Assembly: GCF_004208415.1 (NCBI RefSeq)
Contig: NZ_CP035758.1
Location: forward strand, 1,240,001-1,304,000
Direction of reading: 5' to 3'
Length of the DNA: 64,000 nt
DNA from: Ktedonosporobacter rubrisoli
GTDB lineage: Bacteria; Chloroflexota; Ktedonobacteria; Ktedonobacterales; Ktedonobacteraceae
Positions within the stretch are counted from its first letter, which is position 1; each line of letters starts with the position of its first letter. Both the position numbers and the translations under genes were made by a program. Shown here one piece after another: positions 60,673-64,000 of this stretch. The notes beneath the pieces are model-generated. The model saw only the letters and a program-made list of their open reading frames with translations, searched no databases and was not told where the DNA came from.

Positions 60673-61521
60673 CTAGCGAGCGGACCAGGCTCCAGAGGAG
60701 GCGGCTTCGCGTGCGAAGTCGGCAAAGTCGCGAGGCTGCCGGCCCAGTGCGCGCTGTACGCCGTCCGACAGATGAGCGTTGCGCCCATCAAGAACTTCGG
60801 TAAAGAGGTAAACGAGCTGTGAAATGACCTCTTCAGGCACACCGTACTCGCTCATCATAGCTGAGTACTGATCTATGGTGACTGGCACGTAGCGAATCTC
60901 TTGTCCAGTCGCCTCGGCGATCTCGCGCACGGCATCGGCGAAGGTCAGGAGTCGGGGACCTGTCACTTCATAGAGCTGATTGGCGTGTCTCTCCTCCGTG
61001 AGCGCTGCTACCGCTATGTCGGCAATATCCTCGACATCAATAAATGGCTCTCCCACGTCTCCGACCGGCAACGCGACCTCACCGCTGAGCACAGCATCTA
61101 ACATGGCTCCCTCGTTGAAGTTCTGGTTAAACCAGCTAGCGCGTATAATCGTCCATTCACAACCTGATGACTGTACGACCTGCTCGCAAGCCTGAGCCTC
61201 TTCTTCGCCTCTACCGGAGAGCAGAACGAGCCGCCGGACGCCGTTGCTCGCTGCTAGCTTGACAAACGCACTGATGGCTTCGGATGCGCCCGGAGCTGCC
61301 AGGTCAGGATAGAAAGTCACATAGACCGCCTCCACATTCTTAAGCACGGGTTCCCATGTGGCCTGGTTCTCCCAATCGAAGGGAGTCTGACCGGAACGAG
61401 AGCCGAGCCTTGTTGGGATGCCGCGCGCCTGCAGGCGCTGAGCCACGCGGCGGCCAGTCTTGCCTGTGCTACCAAGAACCAGGATTTGCTTGATGTTGCT
61501 TATGTTCTCTATGTTACTCAT
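60673..61521 (-). CDS. NmrA-like NAD(P)-binding protein (atypical SDR)
   Basis: 282 aa. Nucleotide loop ILVLGSTGKTGRRVAQRLQA at residues 13-32, LSGRGEEEAQ, IIRASWFNQNFNEG and EPFIDVEDIADIAVAALTEE are typical of the NmrA/HSCARG and NAD(P)H:quinone-like branch of atypical SDRs (QOR2/YtfG type). May reduce quinones or act as a redox sensor. AAAAGGAG precedes ATG. Single gene; the 270-bp gap upstream to the CPBP remnant holds nothing clear. Confidence 0.87.
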   Translation of the reverse strand: MSNIENISNIKQILVLGSTGKTGRRVAQRLQARGIPTRLGSRSGQTPFDWENQATWEPVLKNVEAVYVTFYPDLAAPGASEAISAFVKLAASNGVRRLVLLSGRGEEEAQACEQVVQSSGCEWTIIRASWFNQNFNEGAMLDAVLSGEVALPVGDVGEPFIDVEDIADIAVAALTEERHANQLYEVTGPRLLTFADAVREIAEATGQEIRYVPVTIDQYSAMMSEYGVPEEVISQLVYLFTEVLDGRNAHLSDGVQRALGRQPRDFADFAREAASSGAWSAR

Positions 61522-61791
61522 CTTTTTTGCTCCTTTTGCTATGCTCTTTATATTTTTCTCGTATCACACAATAGTTTCCATTACTTGAGAAGATCGGGCA
61601 AAAATTCATCTACTGTGAATTTGCTTGCCGCTTCCATTTCTCTGATAGTTCTATTGTAGCCGTTCACGTAGCGTAAACCTCAAGCCCTTTTTGGGGCAAC
61701 TTTTTATTCTTACTCTCTCTCGTCTGTGGAAAGAAAAGCTGAGCAATGAGAAGAGAATATTTCACCGAAACAATTGCGATGAGTGTGAAAG

Positions 61792-62175
61792 CTATGGCTG
61801 GCTAGAGGGAGAGCTTGTGCGGCTTTTCTTTTGTGCCTCCGCCGCACGTATTGCTTTGGCGATGGAATCTCCAATGATGTGCAGCACAATATCAGCAGTA
61901 AAGTGGACCAGCATCGCTGCTTCCAGGCCATATTGCCAGAAGAGATAGCCGAAAGCTACTCCCACGATACCGTTGAGAAGAATAGCCCGCACAATCAATA
62001 TGGGGGTCAGCTCGACCAGCGCAGCAGTGGCCGGCAAATGCCCCAGGCCAAAGATGATTGCAGCGAGGACGTTGGCAAGCCACAGGGCTCCCAGTGTGGG
62101 CTTGCCAGTAGGCAGATGCCAGGCAAAGCCGATGAGCCAGGCCAGGAGCGAGAGTAAGAGAAAGGGGCCGAGACG
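61792..62175 (-). pseudogene. CPBP (CAAX) intramembrane protease remnant, 5' truncated
   Basis: An open frame runs from the codon after the VOC-gene stop (62175) to 61792. It reads RLGPFLLLSLLAWLIGFAWH, then IIFGLGHLPATAALVELTPI and AAMLVHFTADIVLHIIGDS, the second and third His motifs of CPBP membrane proteases. The first motif, EExxxR, is cut: only its Arg-Leu-Gly end remains next to the TAG. With catalytic Glu residues gone and no own start or ribosome site, this is a fragment. It is in the same frame as the VOC gene, divided only by TAG. The C-terminus is Lys/Ser-rich. Confidence 0.8.
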
Positions 62176-62688
62176 CTATTGGCGCCTCCGATTCCTCATC
62201 TCATGATCAAAAGATTCCTGGGCATAGCGCATAGCATCGAGATACTTCTGCTCGCCGGCTCGCTTTTGCATCTCCTCGGGGGCAACGTTCTCAACACGAG
62301 CCGCGATCCACCAGACATTGCCGAATGGATCGCGCACGCGACCACCGCGGTCGCCCCAGGCACTGGTTATCATCTCGGTAACCGAGATAGCTCCAGCAGA
62401 AAGCGCTTGTTGGTAGACGGCATCACAATCGGGGACATAGAGACGCAAGAAACATGGAGTATCCGGCCACTCATCTTTTGCATCAAACGCCATGACAATT
62501 GAGTCGCCAATTCTTGCCTCGGCGTGGCCAATCGTGCCATCCTCGTTATACACGCGACCAAGCTCTTCCGCCCCGAACGCTTGTTTTATGAAATCGAGCA
62601 GTCTGGCTGTATCCCTGGTAATAATCCAGGGTGTCACCGTGCGATAGCCTTCAGGAATCGGCGGCACTGCGTTTGTTTCTGTTGTCAT
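62176..62688 (-). CDS. VOC-family (PhnB-like glyoxalase) protein
   Basis: 170 aa. VTPWIITRDTARLLDFIKQA, FGAEELGRVYNEDGTIGHAE, LRLYVPDCDAVYQQALSAGA and RVRDPFGNVWWIAARVE are the PhnB/glyoxalase pattern, with a metal-ligand His/Glu set. The C-terminal tail (EEMQKRAGEQKYLDAMRYAQ) is normal for this group. Start at ATG 62688 is set by AAAGGATC; the frame continues open upstream without a site. Family reactions vary (glyoxalase, dioxygenase, antibiotic resistance); substrate unknown. Ends in TAG directly against a CPBP remnant. Confidence 0.87.
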   Translation of the reverse strand: MTTETNAVPPIPEGYRTVTPWIITRDTARLLDFIKQAFGAEELGRVYNEDGTIGHAEARIGDSIVMAFDAKDEWPDTPCFLRLYVPDCDAVYQQALSAGAISVTEMITSAWGDRGGRVRDPFGNVWWIAARVENVAPEEMQKRAGEQKYLDAMRYAQESFDHEMRNRRRQ

Positions 62689-62855
62689 ATGTATGATCCT
62701 TTCTGAGATGTCTTGATAGTCACAGTATACCCACAAAGAAGGACACGATCGGTCACCATTTACAATGCCGATCAGGATCTCAGAGCTGCTTCTAGAGCAT
62801 AATCTAGAATTGGGAGCCTCGTCAGCGCTCGCACGAAGTAGAGCCGGAAGAAGGC

Positions 62856-63071
62856 TCACTTTTGCGGCTCGCTGTCTGGCACATCTTCCAGCAAATCGGT
62901 GACTGCGACTCCCAGAGCGCGGGCCAATCTATGGAGTGTATTGGTATTGACCGTACGATTGGGGTTTCGAAATATGGACCTGACCGTATTAAAGCTAACT
63001 TCCGACCTGTGGGATAAGGTCGTCATTGTTAAGCCTTGCGCTTCCGCTATCTCTTTTACTTTTAGCCTCAC
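62856..63071 (-). CDS. Small Cro/C1-type HTH regulator (array copy 1)
   Basis: 71 aa, a single XRE domain: VRLKVKEIAEAQGLTMTTLS, HRSEVSFNTVRSIFRNPNRT, LHRLARALGVAVTDLLEDVP. Start at GTG 63071 is chosen because it aligns with the ATG of copy 2 and gives equal length; GGTGGG lies upstream. Residue NTVRSIFRNP takes the place of the usual L-x-R-x-E-N-G helix 3, shared by the copies. Likely DNA-binding repressor, perhaps acting at the repeats at 63139-63222. Confidence 0.82.
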   Translation of the reverse strand: MRLKVKEIAEAQGLTMTTLSHRSEVSFNTVRSIFRNPNRTVNTNTLHRLARALGVAVTDLLEDVPDSEPQK

Positions 63072-63138
63072 CGTACAACCCACCGTTTTCCCACATTGTA
63101 ACAACATTAGCGTGTTTAAGGTACTAGCAGATTTTTGA

Positions 63139-63222
63139 CGCAACTTTATTACCACCAATATTTTACCGCAACTCTATTACCATCATTTTTCTACTGTAAT
63201 TTTATTGATAATTGATATTTCA
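63139..63222. repeat. Three 28-bp direct repeats upstream of the HTH gene
   Basis: Units begin at 63139 (CGCAACTTTATTACCACCAA...), 63167 (CGCAACTCTATTACCATCAT...) and, more degenerate, 63195 (TGTAATTTTATTGATAATTG...). The first two match at about 22 of 28 positions. They start 68 bp upstream of the GTG start of HTH copy 1, consistent with an operator array. Confidence 0.65.
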
Positions 63223-63347
63223 GGTGATTCATGCTAATCTTTTTATAGAGATCAAGCACCTGATCCAAGTAAAAAGGAGGTCTGGCAAAGCTCTTTAGCC
63301 AAAGAGAATATCAGCCTTGATATGCTTGATGATGGAAAATGGAAAAC

Positions 63348-63566
63348 TTATTCGCTATTTTCATTGCCGGGAGCATCTTCCAGCAAGGTTGTAGCTGGCA
63401 CGCCGAGGGCGGCGGCAATGCGGTTTAGTGTACCTGTGTTTACCGAACGGAGAGGATTAATAAATATATCCCGAATAATGTTGTAGCTCACTTCGGAGCG
63501 CTGGGAAAGCTTAGACATAGAAATATGTTTCTCACACGCTACTTCTTTGACCCGTAATCTTAGCAT
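63348..63566 (-). CDS. Small Cro/C1-type HTH regulator (array copy 2)
   Basis: 72 aa, collinear with copy 1: MLRLRVKEVACEKHISMSKL, SQRSEVSYNIIRDIFINPLR, LNRIAAALGVPATTLLEDAP. ATG 63566 follows GAGAGG. About 275 bp separate the two genes, both on the minus strand. Such mini-XRE genes occur as transcription-factor families in Chloroflexota; targets unknown. Confidence 0.82.
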   Translation of the reverse strand: MLRLRVKEVACEKHISMSKLSQRSEVSYNIIRDIFINPLRSVNTGTLNRIAAALGVPATTLLEDAPGNENSE

Positions 63567-63936
63567 GTAGAAATTACCTCTCTGTTTTCCCTTATAATAA
63601 CAATATTCCTTACATTTGTGTATTATCAAAGTTTTTACTAACAATTTCTCTATATAAAAATCTTTCCTTATTTTTTGTTCGTCACTTTATTTATTAACTT
63701 CATATAACATAGCAATCTCTAATAAAGATGAGAAAATTTTGGATCAAGGAACGTATTTAAGCCGATCAGGTAGTTAAGAAGCTTTTAGAAGTTTCTTGGT
63801 TGCATCATGCAGATGAGTAGAAAGGAGCGGAATAGCTTTATTTCACGCGATAGGACATAAGTTGATACGGTCAGGGGTCAGTAGGAAAAGAGAAAAGCAG
63901 GCTAGCACGGGTGACAAGGCAAAGGCTGATCAGGCT
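63567..63936. other. Intergenic region between HTH copies 2 and 3
   Basis: 370 bp, strongly AT-rich at 63590-63740. Holds the promoter region of copy 2. No gene seen. Confidence 0.5.
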
Positions 63937-64000
63937 TTACGGCTTCTCCTCTGCATCTTCAACATCTTCGATAAGTTCGGAGGGAGCCACTCCTAATGCA
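63937..64000 (-). CDS. Small Cro/C1-type HTH regulator (array copy 3), cut by the window edge
   Basis: The last 20 codons of a third copy: ALGVAPSELIEDVEDAEEKP followed by TAA at 63937-63939. It aligns with the C-termini of copies 1 (ALGVAVTDLLEDVPDSEPQK) and 2 (ALGVPATTLLEDAPGNENSE). The start lies beyond the window. Confidence 0.78.
   Translation of the reverse strand, partial: ALGVAPSELIEDVEDAEEKP

Overview
The window reads as a chromosomal stretch of a soil-type Chloroflexota bacterium, most likely of the class Ktedonobacteria. This is an inference. It rests on roughly balanced base composition, two deazaflavin (F420)-type nitroreductase-fold proteins and two luciferase-like F420-type oxidoreductases, many one-component regulators beside small enzyme genes, a membrane-anchored Ser/Thr kinase, and FxLD-type lanthipeptide precursors. 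No rRNA, tRNA, CRISPR array, prophage or intact transposase was seen. About 60 genes lie on both strands, mostly as short regulator-plus-target units.

Layout. 0-5 kb: a frameshifted Ser/Thr kinase, a DeoR regulator, a quinone-oxidoreductase-like gene that appears to start at ATC, and a sugar-epimerase-like gene. 4.8-9.9 kb: a MarR repressor and a metallo-beta-lactamase-fold gene divided by two palindromic operators, a TauE-type exporter, an F420-type protein, an AviRa-like 23S rRNA methyltransferase and a MntP-like transporter. 10-14.2 kb: a tandem methyltransferase pair, a Nudix hydrolase, the first FxLD precursor and a stress protein. 14.6-20.1 kb: a membrane protein, a P450, a PepSY-TM protein, the second FxLD precursor and an ArsR-SRPBCC fusion. 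20.3-31.4 kb: a drug exporter, a secreted repeat protein, a YheO-like regulator with a stand-alone SdhA-like flavoprotein, a second F420-type gene behind a textbook MerR-type promoter, a luciferase-like oxidoreductase and an alpha/beta hydrolase. 31.7-41.7 kb: two LysR genes around an exporter, then a GntR / NanT-like transporter / DapA-NanA-like lyase module and a prolyl oligopeptidase. 41.8-51.9 kb: regulators, an ECF sigma factor with a SnoaL-like tail, a PadR pair, a beta-propeller glycosidase-like protein, a MarR gene, and a five-gene ArsR operon. 52-58 kb: a chimeric pseudogene, a LysR/luciferase-like pair, a BBE-type FAD oxidase, a DoxX-like protein and the third FxLD precursor. 58-64 kb: small metabolic genes, a CPBP protease remnant and a tandem array of three small Cro/C1 regulators cut by the window edge.

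The most unusual items are: (i) three dispersed lanthipeptide-type precursor genes with no modification enzymes in the window, two of which have closely matching Cys/Ser/Thr-rich cores; (ii) an open frame at 52.1 kb that joins the start of the FAD oxidase gene (54.9 kb) to the DNA-binding part of the MarR gene (48.5 kb) at a 15-bp shared sequence, both parents being intact nearby; (iii) a fused ArsR-SRPBCC gene with a well-placed internal ribosome binding site, in the same window as an unfused ArsR/SRPBCC pair; (iv) several clear operator palindromes that pair regulators with their targets.
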